DNA of 33,365 nt from Halobacteriaceae archaeon Tc-Br11_E2g27. Its GTDB lineage: Archaea; Halobacteriota; Halobacteria; Halobacteriales; Haloarculaceae. The notes beneath the pieces are model-generated. The model worked only from the letters and a program-made list of their open reading frames with translations, did no database searches and was not told the DNA's origin. Position 1 is the first letter of the stretch. The number at the start of each line of letters is the position of its first letter. Positions 9,307 to 17,471 of this stretch are shown one piece after another. The stretch is from positions 1 through 33,365 of the forward strand of contig LKNH01000003.1 of the NCBI GenBank assembly GCA_001564135.1, given 5' to 3'. Made by a program: the position numbers and the translations under genes.

Positions 9307-10290
9307 ATGTTGGCAAGTGGAATCACGTTCGGAAGTCACGAGCGCGAAACGTTATTTGAATACGTTACTTTAGCGGAAAAGAAAGGATTAGACTCCGTAT
9401 GGGTCGGGGAATCTTGGGGTGAAGCTGCTGTTCCACTAATTACTCTATTGCTCGAACAAACAGAGTCTATCGATGTCTGTTCGGGTATTTTCAACGTTTA
9501 TGCTCGAACTCCCGGGCTAACGGCCATGACTGCCAACACACTAGCTGATATTAGCGGGAACAGATTCAAAATGGGACTGGGTACGAGTGGACCCGCCGTT
9601 ATCGAAAACTTTCATGGTACAGAATTCGAACGACCGCTTCGACGAACTAGGGAGTATATCGAAATAATTAGGGGGCTTCTCTCAGGCAATCGAATAGAAT
9701 ATGATGGTGAACTGTTCGAACTCTCTGGGTTTTCTATCGACATGAAAACACATTACGAAGTCCCACTTTACGTCGCTGCTATCGGTGAAACTAATCGACA
9801 GCTCTCAGGAGAATTTGCAGACGGTTGGATGCCATTACTCCTTCCCAGCACGGGTCTAAAGGATGCGCTGGAGGCTGTCGAACGCGGTTGCACCAATGGA
9901 AACCGTTCGCTTGACGACGTGGACGTTACACCGTGGGTCCCGACCTGTATTTCTGAAACGGACCCACAAACCGCTCGAAAACACGTTCGTTCTCTTATTG
10001 CTTTTTATATTGGTGCCATGGGTGATTACTATGCCAATACCGCGAGTTCGTTTGGATACGGAGAAGAAGCCGACGCGATTCGTGCTGGTTGGGAAGATAA
10101 TCGGCAGACGGGTGCCGAGGCCGCGGTAACAAAGGAAATGGTCTCGGATTTTGGTGCTGCAGGCACGCCAGCTGAGGCAGCCAAGAGTTTTGAACGGTTC
10201 GTCGAAGCGGGGGCTGATTCGCCTGTCGCGTATGTTCCCTCACGATGGGCCGATGAAAAGATTGTCCGTGAGACTGTTAGTAATCTTTAA
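9307..10290 (+). CDS. F420-dependent LLM-class oxidoreductase
   Basis: The 327-aa protein is a luciferase-like TIM-barrel oxidoreductase of the Mer/F420 group. It starts with a beta strand (ASGITFG), then the LAEKKGLDSVWVGES segment at about 22-36, and has the ISGNRFKMGLGTSGP stretch around 88-102, typical of the cofactor-binding region. The segment VPLYVAAIG (about 152-160) is typical of the family. Archaea make coenzyme F420, so F420 rather than FMN is the likely cofactor. The family performs hydride transfer to imines, alcohols/ketones or activated double bonds; the substrate here cannot be read from sequence. A TATA-like tacataaaag at 9268-9277 lies about 34 nt upstream. Its placement inside the CoA-ligase and beta-oxidation island suggests a redox step of the same pathway. 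Confidence 0.87.
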   Translation: MLASGITFGSHERETLFEYVTLAEKKGLDSVWVGESWGEAAVPLITLLLEQTESIDVCSGIFNVYARTPGLTAMTANTLADISGNRFKMGLGTSGPAVIENFHGTEFERPLRRTREYIEIIRGLLSGNRIEYDGELFELSGFSIDMKTHYEVPLYVAAIGETNRQLSGEFADGWMPLLLPSTGLKDALEAVERGCTNGNRSLDDVDVTPWVPTCISETDPQTARKHVRSLIAFYIGAMGDYYANTASSFGYGEEADAIRAGWEDNRQTGAEAAVTKEMVSDFGAAGTPAEAAKSFERFVEAGADSPVAYVPSRWADEKIVRETVSNL

Positions 10291-11395
10291 TTCTGACTCC
10301 TATCGCTAAGTAACTCCGTTCTATAATATCATGTTGATGAAGGCTACAACTCCGGTCGGGAGAGTCTCCATAAATTTCTTAAGTGAATGGATAGCTCATC
10401 TGCTTGTCTTTTACTTTCCGAATTTGAATATCAGTAAAACACTCTTCGGAGCAAGACTATTGACGAACTGCCATCTTGCGGTTTTAGAGAATACAGCCTT
10501 AGCTCAGTGTCGGAGACATCTGTCAAGAATTGAGATTAGCAGTCCGTTGAAAAAGCACCCTGGTTTGGTGTGGAGATATCGACAATCTATTTCACATGGG
10601 AGTCAATGAAAAGCTCTCCGAAGGAAACCCGAGGTCAATGGAAGCGATGACTCCGCCCCCTGTAATAATCTCTCAATCATGTACAAAACAATTATTACCA
10701 AGTGTACCATACTCGGTGAGGATATCAAACTGCCTTTGGGGAATTGTCACTTTCCGATCGTTGTAATGCCCTGACTCACCGAGCAGTAGGGTGTCTGGAC
10801 AGACGGATGCTTTATATTGGCATTCATTAGCAGGCTCCAACTATAGTAGGCACTGAAAGTCAATGCACACCCGATTGCACGAATGCTGTGCGATCGGTGT
10901 GTGAATCGTTTCAATTGTTACTATAGTCCAAAAACCTATCATTTTGTCGCAATTCCTAGGCAGAGAGTCTTCCCGGAAAGAAGATGAGATCATACTGCTC
11001 TAGAATTGGCCGGATTCTGTCGATAGTAATTTGATTGGCCGCTACTGTCTGACTTCGCTCTCAGTGATCTCATTCGATTGGTGTAAAGTCAATCCGATTC
11101 AGTCGTGTGATGAGTTCGTAGGCCCAACAAAGCCGAAAAGCGTCATTCCATCGGAGAGGCAAAATTCTATCTTCGTAATGTAATATCACGCTGTATATCA
11201 ATTTGGGAAATCTCAACCGAGGTCCGCTCACATCGTTATCAAGCTATATGGTTTATCTGGAGAAACAATAGAAAAGCCGCATCGTCAGGCATAAAGATAT
11301 TAACATCAATTCTCAAGCACCATTTAACCGGTGTGATTATCCGCTTCCACCAGTGATAACATCAATACCGTGATATTGTATTTCGATTAGATTAT
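10291..11395. other. 1.1-kb gap with palindromic element and coding-like relics
   Basis: No intact gene is visible. The longest frame (10331-10609) has no recognisable features. On the minus strand, 10673-10840 is an open frame that reads protein-like but has no good start. A shorter one lies at 10959-11060. A strong imperfect palindrome occupies 10840-10927. I read the region as decayed DNA, possibly a collapsed mobile element, upstream of the MFS gene. Confidence 0.5.
10840..10927. repeat. Imperfect long palindrome / hairpin element
   Basis: The outer arms actatagta (10840-10848) and tactatagt (10919-10927) are perfect 9-nt inverted repeats. The inner stem pairs 10866-10880 with 10888-10903, about 15 bp with one bulge and one G-T pair, around a 7-nt loop. 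The right arm of the inner stem reads gtgcgatcggtgtgtg. The symmetric layout could be abutted terminal inverted repeats of a deleted insertion sequence, a MITE, or a structured RNA. Confidence 0.55.
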
Positions 11396-12568
11396 ATGAA
11401 GTGGAGGTATCGGTATACCGTACTAATACTGTGTACGCTTGCATTCTTCGTTACGTATTTTGCGAGGTTAGCGTTCAGCCCCGTGGTTCCGTTTATTACA
11501 GAAGATTTCGAGATTTCGAATACGGTAATAGGATTAGTGCTTTCTGGGATGTGGATCGCGTATGGGCTAGCCCAATATCCAAGCGGGAAGCTTGCTGACC
11601 GGTTCGGGGAAAAACGAATTATACTAATCTCTATCGGTGGGACAGCATTACTCAGTTTTCTCGCTGCGATCTCGCCTGTATTTGTCATTCTTTTTGTAGC
11701 AGCTGTCGGTATCGGTGGAGTTGCGGGGCTTCATTACACAGTTGCATCCACTTTGCTTTCACGATCGTATGATGACATGGGGACAGCAATTGGAATCCAC
11801 GCACTCGGGGCACCGGCAGCTGGATTGCTTGCTCCCGTGGCATCTGCTTGGATCGGAGTAAATTTCGGCTGGCGTCCAGCGATTGCAGCCGTTGGTGCAT
11901 TTGCCGTACCTACCTTTGTGCTTTTTTATTGCCGGGTACGCCCCACCGTTCCACGCCAACCCGATGGTGGGAATACTCCAGATGAGACGGTCAATTCTTT
12001 CTTTTCCTTCCTGAGAAAGCCCACTATCGCCTTTTCGTCAATTGTTGCTATACTTGCTATGTTCCCAATCAACGGGTTGACATCATTTCTTCCAACGTTT
12101 CTGATTGATTTTCACGGTTATAGCCCAACACTAGCTGGGGTCGTTTTTGCTGGGTTCTTTGTAGCCCGTGGATTAATTCAAGTCGGTGTTGGCCGTCTCT
12201 CTGACCGTTATGCGCGTGATACCATGGTCGCTGTTTGCCTAATTGTCGGCGTACTTGGACTTCTTTTTTTCCTCGCAGCACCGGGAGTTGGCGTAATTGG
12301 TATAGCGGTGGTACTCTTCGCGACTGGAAACAGCTTTTTTGCAGCACTCGAACCGAAAATATTCGATAACCTTACCGAAGATGAACGGAATGCAGGGTTT
12401 GGTGTGTTTCGTACCGTTTACGTTGTTGTTGGTTCGACTGGCTCTGTGGGAGTCGGCGCACTTGCAGATATCTTTGGTTGGGTTATTACGTTCATAGTGC
12501 TGGCATCTCTGTTCATGCTCTCATTTTTGTTCATTCTTGGAAACCGCCTTTTCCAACTCGGTTATTGA
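11396..12568 (+). CDS. MFS transporter
   Basis: The 390-aa protein has 12 predicted hydrophobic segments, a normal size for the major facilitator superfamily. Between TM2 and TM3 it has the MFS signature loop (PSGKLADRFGEKR, about 62-74), and a weaker repeat after TM8 (GRLSDRYARD). A distinctive GFGVFRTVY motif precedes the TM11 region; the same motif occurs in the MFS proteins at 21825-23072 and 30505-31719, so the three are probably related. The substrate is unknown; proximity to the catabolic genes suggests an organic acid. The gene ends 10 nt from the convergent UspA gene. No Shine-Dalgarno site precedes the ATG. Confidence 0.9.
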   Translation: MKWRYRYTVLILCTLAFFVTYFARLAFSPVVPFITEDFEISNTVIGLVLSGMWIAYGLAQYPSGKLADRFGEKRIILISIGGTALLSFLAAISPVFVILFVAAVGIGGVAGLHYTVASTLLSRSYDDMGTAIGIHALGAPAAGLLAPVASAWIGVNFGWRPAIAAVGAFAVPTFVLFYCRVRPTVPRQPDGGNTPDETVNSFFSFLRKPTIAFSSIVAILAMFPINGLTSFLPTFLIDFHGYSPTLAGVVFAGFFVARGLIQVGVGRLSDRYARDTMVAVCLIVGVLGLLFFLAAPGVGVIGIAVVLFATGNSFFAALEPKIFDNLTEDERNAGFGVFRTVYVVVGSTGSVGVGALADIFGWVITFIVLASLFMLSFLFILGNRLFQLGY

Positions 12569-12578
12569 TTCGATGAAA

Positions 12579-13004
12579 TTACTTCAACGATACAGTGACC
12601 GGGATATCAGAATTCAACATTACAGATTGTATCAAACTACCGAATAATACTTTCCCGGACGGCGATCTTTTCCTACCGGTCATCACGATTCGATCTGCAT
12701 CAATCTCCTCTGCAGTTTCAATGATTGCAGATTTAGGATTTGCGTGTTCACGCCGTAACTCAACATGTAATCCTTCATCTTGCAAATATTCTTGTGCCCT
12801 TATTGCACTTTCAGGAAAGTTCGATTCATCGTACCACTCTTTTGAACTTACTTTTGGCCCTTCGTCAGTGGCTTCGACTTTCTTGACCACGTTTAGAATG
12901 GTGACTTCGACATTACCCGAGGGGTCAGGAAGTGAAGTTATGATTTTAGACGCTGATAGTGCCTGTTTTTCATCACTACCGACTGGAAGTAATATCCGAA
13001 ACAT
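12579..13004 (-). CDS. Universal stress protein (UspA family)
   Basis: I chose the ATG at 13004 (141 aa) because the family N-terminus (MFRILLPVGS) begins there; the longer frame to 13043 adds an atypical hydrophobic leader. The C-terminal ATP-binding motif of the UspA fold is visible as TGRKRSPSGKVLFGS, followed by a final strand IPVTV. Family members bind nucleotides and respond to stress or starvation; the role here is unknown. It converges with the upstream MFS gene and diverges from the hypothetical gene at 13098. Confidence 0.88.
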   Translation of the reverse strand: MFRILLPVGSDEKQALSASKIITSLPDPSGNVEVTILNVVKKVEATDEGPKVSSKEWYDESNFPESAIRAQEYLQDEGLHVELRREHANPKSAIIETAEEIDADRIVMTGRKRSPSGKVLFGSLIQSVMLNSDIPVTVSLK

Positions 13005-13097
13005 GTGGTATACATAAACTAGCAGGGATAAAAAGCTATCCAATAAAAGAAGTATCGTTACTTAAACCAGAGCCAAAAAATATAGTACAGTTCAATA

Positions 13098-13490
13098 ATG
13101 ATATTCTCTCGTGTGTCAGAAAAGCCAATAAACTCTGTCAAGCTGACAGCGGACGATCCCTATGAAGAAATCGACATTAGCGACCTCCCAAAATGGTGGC
13201 AAGAATGTTTGCAGGAATTCGAGGAACATGACCTTCACACATACGTCCCAGCACACTTCACTGACGGGAAAGTTCTTCACGAGATGATTCGAGAACTGGA
13301 AACCAGACACAAAATCACAATTTCACTTGTTCGAGTTGGCGGTAAGCCGGATAGCAAGTGGACAATTAACGTGAACGAGTCAGAAGTCGGCACTCTCCCA
13401 CGGCGAAGGCATCGCTCCGGAGTCTCTATCATCGAGATGAAGAGCGAGGAATTTGCTGAACTCATCGACCGTGCTTTACTCGACGAGTGA
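13098..13490 (+). CDS. Hypothetical acidic protein
   Basis: I do not recognise this 130-aa protein. It is soluble, with an acidic N-terminal half (EEIDISDLPKWWQ), a central alpha/beta-looking region, and a basic turn (PRRRHRSG) followed by an amphipathic C-terminal helix. It has no transmembrane segment, signal peptide or cysteine cluster. It diverges from the UspA gene with 93 nt between the starts, and an aaatata element lies at about 13078-13084, close to the start. Codon use and acidity look genuine for a haloarchaeon. Confidence 0.6.
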   Translation: MIFSRVSEKPINSVKLTADDPYEEIDISDLPKWWQECLQEFEEHDLHTYVPAHFTDGKVLHEMIRELETRHKITISLVRVGGKPDSKWTINVNESEVGTLPRRRHRSGVSIIEMKSEEFAELIDRALLDE

Positions 13491-13750
13491 ATCAACCAGC
13501 AAAGGGTCAAAACTCTAATCAAAATTGAATATAGGGTTGGGAGAGTATCGGGGCCTGATAATATAATTACTTGTAGACGTGATTTTGATCTTACCTTCCT
13601 AATGCAAGGGTGAGAATGTAACAACTAATTAAGGGATGAATGATATTCGGAACTAGTGATGAATATGACAGTAAGGTTTATTCCTCGAAGTCAGACTGAG
13701 CGATTAGGTAAGAAGACGTAATGGTGATAAATTCAGCAACTACCTCTAAT

Positions 13751-14122
13751 CTACAACTCAACGTATACCTTACAATCGTCTACGACCACATCATAAGTCG
13801 GAAGCACGTACTCTGAACTTGCTAAGTGCTCCCCGGTTTTCACGTCGAACTCCCAACCGTGCCACGGGCAGGCAACTACTTCGCCCTCCTGATCGTAAGA
13901 AAGTTCCATTTCTTCATTAACCGTAACAGTTCCAGAGAGAAGTCCCTCACAGGCTGGCCCCCCCTGATGGACGCAGTAGTTTGCGACAGCGTAGTATTCG
14001 CCGTCGACATCAAAAACGGCTATTTCACGACCCTGGATTTCAGCAATAACCCTGTCGTTCGATTCAAGTTCTGCCGTCGATGCAACGAAATATCTTTTTT
14101 TGTCTGTTGTTGTATCTGACAT
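13751..14122 (-). CDS. Rieske [2Fe-2S] ferredoxin-like protein
   Basis: The 123-aa single-domain Rieske protein has the cluster ligands C50-x-H52 (NYCVHQGG) and C85-x2-H88 (CPWHGWEFD). The 32 residues between H52 and C85 exceed the 15-17 usual in dioxygenase ferredoxins; the extra loop is acidic. The C-terminal part (FDVKTGEH to the end) matches the normal fold. It carries one electron at a time, usually for an oxygenase or reductase. Its ATG lies 2 nt after the amidohydrolase stop, so the two are almost certainly co-transcribed and functionally linked. No oxygenase alpha subunit is visible in the window. Confidence 0.9.
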   Translation of the reverse strand: MSDTTTDKKRYFVASTAELESNDRVIAEIQGREIAVFDVDGEYYAVANYCVHQGGPACEGLLSGTVTVNEEMELSYDQEGEVVACPWHGWEFDVKTGEHLASSEYVLPTYDVVVDDCKVYVEL

Positions 14123-14124
14123 TG

Positions 14125-15228
14125 TTAGAAATCATAGACCGAAAGCGCAGTCTGTCCGTAGATATTCTCGATCTCCTCGTCAGAGAACTTACCACGAAGC
14201 ATCTTTAACAATTCGTCAGAATGATCAAAGTCAAGATGTGGGTAATCTGACGAGAACATAAGATTGTTTCCACCATCGAACAAACGAAGCGTGTGTTCGA
14301 TGTATGCCGGGTCGTCAGCTCCCTCTAAAGGCTGGCTGGTAAAGTAGAACTGATCCCTAATGTAATCGCTCGGTTGCTGGTTGAGCATTGGCGCATCTTC
14401 ACGTTTGCCTGAGTACTCGGCATCAAACCGACGCATAAAGTAGGGTATCCAGCCGATACCAGCTTCCTGAATAATGAAATTAAGTTCGGGGTACTTAACA
14501 GGAATCCCCTGGGTAATCATACTGGATAAGTTGACCATATGCTGCATCGCGTGTGCTGGAACATGCGTACTGAGGTATCGGTCTAGTCCGTGAAACTGTT
14601 GCGGAAAGTTCTTCATCATTGTTCCCGCTGCGTTGTGCATCATCACTGGAAGCCCTTTGGACTCGGCAGCTTCGTAAATCGGTTCGTATTGGCTGTTTCC
14701 TAGCGGCGGATGGACACCTCCGCTCGGGACGAACGCTGCAATTATTCCATCTTCATCGCCGTGTTTCTCGATCTCCTCAGCCCCACGTTGGGGTTTCTGC
14801 GGTGGCACAACAACCGCGCCATACAGCCCCTCGTTAGGTTCGATAAAAGTATCTAGCAAGTATTCATTGTAGGCGCCTGCTAACGCACCCGCCAGTTCGT
14901 CGTGATGGACGCACGCAAGATAGAGATTTTGTGTCGGTGTCAGAACGGAACGGTCCGTCTCAAGCATTTCCATTCCACGGCGGACATCCTCAGGTGAGCG
15001 AACAGTTTCGGATTGTACCTTTCCAGTCGTAACAGGCGTAAGAAATCCTGGTGTTGGGTACAGGTTGCTGAGATACCCGTAGTCGTCACCCGTACTCCTT
15101 GAAAGCATTTTATTGAACGGCTCTTCGATGTACGGCAAAATGTCGGATTGCCGTTCAACTAAGTGGAAGTCGCAATCAACGACGGTATCAAGGTCACTAA
15201 TTCTTTGTATCTTGGAAGTCTCTACCAT
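14125..15228 (-). CDS. Amidohydrolase-2 / ACMSD-like metal-dependent hydrolase or decarboxylase
   Basis: The 367-aa TIM-barrel protein belongs to the ACMSD/gamma-resorcylate decarboxylase branch. Metal-site features are D20-x-H22 (CDFHL) in place of the usual HxH, H198 in PVMMHNAAG, E255 in the EAGIGWIPY strand, and D328 in FSSDYPHLD. The motif around 255-270, with RFD, is typical. Family members decarboxylate or hydrolyse cyclic or aromatic acids, and some have unknown chemistry. It is the first gene of a pair with the Rieske protein. A TATA element at 15253-15261 lies about 29 nt upstream of the ATG, indicating a leaderless message. Function beyond the family is inference. Confidence 0.88.
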   Translation of the reverse strand: MVETSKIQRISDLDTVVDCDFHLVERQSDILPYIEEPFNKMLSRSTGDDYGYLSNLYPTPGFLTPVTTGKVQSETVRSPEDVRRGMEMLETDRSVLTPTQNLYLACVHHDELAGALAGAYNEYLLDTFIEPNEGLYGAVVVPPQKPQRGAEEIEKHGDEDGIIAAFVPSGGVHPPLGNSQYEPIYEAAESKGLPVMMHNAAGTMMKNFPQQFHGLDRYLSTHVPAHAMQHMVNLSSMITQGIPVKYPELNFIIQEAGIGWIPYFMRRFDAEYSGKREDAPMLNQQPSDYIRDQFYFTSQPLEGADDPAYIEHTLRLFDGGNNLMFSSDYPHLDFDHSDELLKMLRGKFSDEEIENIYGQTALSVYDF

Positions 15229-15252
15229 AGTAGATACATGTTGATGGGACCG

Positions 15253-15261
15253 TTTAAATAA
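15253..15261 (-). promoter_or_regulatory. TATA box for the amidohydrolase-Rieske operon
   Basis: On the minus strand the sequence reads tatttaaac, centred about 29 nt before the ATG ending at 15228. It lies just beyond the 3' end of the decayed transposase, which stops at 15287. Confidence 0.5.
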
Positions 15262-15286
15262 TTAACTCAACCTCAGAGCATCGTGT

Positions 15287-15928
15287 TCAGATATGCTGAT
15301 TCCATGCGAAAGTAAATCTGCGTAACCACTCGTCGGCAGTTTCTGCTTCGGCGTTGCTAAAATAGTATGAAAACAAAGATATTCGTCTTTTTACCTCTCA
15401 AAGGACACGTTCGATGCTGTTGCGATCACCGTGGCGCTTAACATGTGATCGAGTCCGTACCGAGAACACGCGTCTTTCAACGAGTGCGAGCCATCGATGA
15501 GAAAGACAGCATCAGAACCATCGTGTTTCTCGCGGAGTTGTGCGAGAAACTGTTGAGCAAGAATACTGTTTTTTGTCGGTTCAATCTGTGTATGAAGTAG
15601 TTCATTCGTTTCAGGATCGGCAGCTTCGTACAGCCAATGCTGCTCGTTGTTAACCCGGAACACAGTCTCATCAGCCGTAACGTGATCCGCCGACTGAACA
15701 GATTCCAGCTGTAATTCCCCCCTTGTGAAACCAATTGTGAACAATCAATTGTGCCCGGTCGGCACGAAAAATATCAAGGAGATTTACTGTATTTTGGGGA
15801 GATAATTCAGCAAGGTACAATTCAATACCGAGCTTCATCAGAAATCGTGGTGTCGCTTCACGTTCAATACAATCTAAGTCCATCTGGTCAATACTACCGC
15901 TGAGGCGTGTGCTTTCGGGCACGGTCAC
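15287..15928 (-). pseudogene. IS6-type transposase, frameshifted and interrupted
   Basis: Three consecutive minus-strand frames together reconstruct a haloarchaeal IS6-type DDE transposase of about 214 codons. The N-terminal part runs from 15928 (GTG; ESTRLSG) to about 15720. The middle part holds the DDE core with TADETVFRVN, NEQHWLYEA and FLIDGSH down to about 15440. The C-terminal part reads KRHGDRNSIERVL, stop, EVKRR, and ends with FAWNQHI at 15287. Lesions are two frameshifts (near 15720 and 15440) and an in-frame TGA at 15398-15400, so it cannot encode an active enzyme without recoding. I could not find convincing terminal inverted repeats. Confidence 0.85.
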
Positions 15929-16027
15929 TTTGAAAACATCACGCCTCGCTCTTCATCCTTATTTGAACACCGCCTTGCAAAAATACCCAAATTAAAAGTA
16001 ACTGTCCACCATCAATAATGATAACAT

Positions 16028-17185
16028 ATGCCATCCCCAATTCGCGTCCTCCATGTCGACGACCAACCCAGTTTCGGAGAACTCGTGGCGGAGTTTCTTG
16101 AACGGGAGAAAGAGCGGATTGAGGTACTGACGGAAACTAATCCAAAGGATGCATTTGAGCGACTCTCGGAAGACCCATCGAGGATTGATTGTTTCGTAAG
16201 CGACCACGATATGCCAGGAAAAACTGGAATCGAACTGCTCGAAGACGTCCGCAGTGAGTATCCTGATTTACCGTTTATCCTCTATACCGGAAAAGGTTCG
16301 GAGGAGATTGCGAGCGAAGCTATTTCCGCAGGTGTAACAGACTATCTCCAAAAAGGAAGCGATGCAAGCCAGTATACGGTACTGGCAAACAGAATTGAGA
16401 ACGCAGTCAGCCAGTACCGAACGAAACAGGAGGCAGAACAGACCCGAAAGCGCCTGTCGCTTTTCTTTGAGCAATCACCACTGGGTGTCATCGAGTGGGA
16501 CGAGCAATTCACTTGCAAACGTCTCAATAAGAAGGCGACCGAGATTCTCGGATACTCCGAGAGTGAACTTGAAGATAAATCATGGCGTGCAGTCGTTCCA
16601 GAGAGCGATAGTGACCCCGTGGAAAGGGTTGTTTCACAGTTACTCGAAGCACAAGGTGGATACCACAGTGTCAATGAAAATAGACGGAAAGATGGCGAGC
16701 ATATCATTTGCGAGTGGCATAATCGCGTTGTCACAGACGATGATGATTCCGTTGTCGCTATCTTCTCTCAGTTCCAGGAGATAACCGAACGGCGGGAACA
16801 GAACCGAGAACTCGAAGAAAAGAATGTGTTGCTCTCAACGTTATTTGAGGCGCTGCCCGTTGGCGTTCTCGTTGAAGATGAGTCACGCAACGTTCTTGCT
16901 GCTAACCAACAGCTATTTCAACTGTTTGACTTTCCTGGAGAGCCAACAGATATCCACGGCAAAGACTGCGAAAAACTCGCAAAGCAAGTTAGTAACTCGT
17001 TTGCTGAACCCAAGGATTTTATTATCCAAATCGAACAGGCTATAAAGAAAGGTAGTCCCTACGCCGACAAAGAGTTCACGTTGGAAGATGGACGTGTTCT
17101 GAAGCAGAGTTACCGACCAATTGCGTTACCTGATGGGCCGGGGCATCTCTGGCTATATCGTACGGAGAGGTCTCCAATCGAGTGA
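16028..17185 (+). CDS. Response-regulator receiver protein with two PAS domains
   Basis: The 385-aa protein has a REC domain (5-125) with acidic residues D11/D12, phospho-acceptor D59 in FVSDHDMPG and K109 in LQKG. A PAS domain follows at about 140-260 (FFEQSPLGVIEWD; then QEITERREQ as a typical PAC end) and a second PAS at about 270-380 (TLFEALPVGVLVED to HLWLYR). It ends without a HisKA or HATPase domain, so it is not a kinase by itself. Haloarchaea have many such REC-PAS proteins that take phosphate from separate kinases and may bind ligands through PAS. No kinase gene is near. A TATA-like attaaaagt lies at 15991-15999. Confidence 0.88.
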   Translation: MPSPIRVLHVDDQPSFGELVAEFLEREKERIEVLTETNPKDAFERLSEDPSRIDCFVSDHDMPGKTGIELLEDVRSEYPDLPFILYTGKGSEEIASEAISAGVTDYLQKGSDASQYTVLANRIENAVSQYRTKQEAEQTRKRLSLFFEQSPLGVIEWDEQFTCKRLNKKATEILGYSESELEDKSWRAVVPESDSDPVERVVSQLLEAQGGYHSVNENRRKDGEHIICEWHNRVVTDDDDSVVAIFSQFQEITERREQNRELEEKNVLLSTLFEALPVGVLVEDESRNVLAANQQLFQLFDFPGEPTDIHGKDCEKLAKQVSNSFAEPKDFIIQIEQAIKKGSPYADKEFTLEDGRVLKQSYRPIALPDGPGHLWLYRTERSPIE

Positions 17186-17471
17186 ATTTTAACTCTCTTG
17201 GGATGAAAAAGTGGGGGGTGCCAGAAATATAATATTATGGTATAATATTGGAATATGAGTTTTAAATATTATATTTTAGTCTAATATATAATTATTAGAT
17301 TTTATTGTCACATTTGATTGGTATCTTAGAAGCATTCTCGTCTGAAAAGTTGAGGCAGGGAAAGACTGTCCCTACCAAGAGATATCAAACCGGCCACTGC
17401 CCACTCTTTGCAGCAGTAATACACCAGCCGCCCGAGTCGATAATCCGCTTGACTACCAGGAAGTTTAGCAG
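17186..17471. repeat. AT-rich spacer with repeats shared with the parA upstream region
   Basis: The spacer between the PAS protein and hyuB (convergent) contains a run of almost pure A/T words at 17226-17310. The 12-mer aatataatatta (17226-17237) recurs at 23370-23381, and tctgaaaagttgagg (17341-17355) recurs with two mismatches at 23403-23417. No gene is visible. It could be a terminator region, an old replicon element, or a junction of an inserted block. Confidence 0.5.

Noticed and set aside
10331..10609. 92-codon frame in the 1.1-kb gap
   Set aside because: No motif, no proper promoter, and non-haloarchaeal composition (few acidic residues).
3395..13548. A 14-nt word shared in inverted orientation by 3395-3408 and 13535-13548
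   Set aside because: A few 14-nt matches are expected by chance in 33 kb on both strands, and flanks do not extend it.
15229..16027. Complete insertion sequence with terminal repeats
   Set aside because: Only the decayed transposase is recognisable; I could not find inverted ends or a target duplication.
17226..17310. AT-rich run as a replication origin
   Set aside because: No orc1/cdc6 or rep gene is adjacent and repeats are too short and low in complexity.
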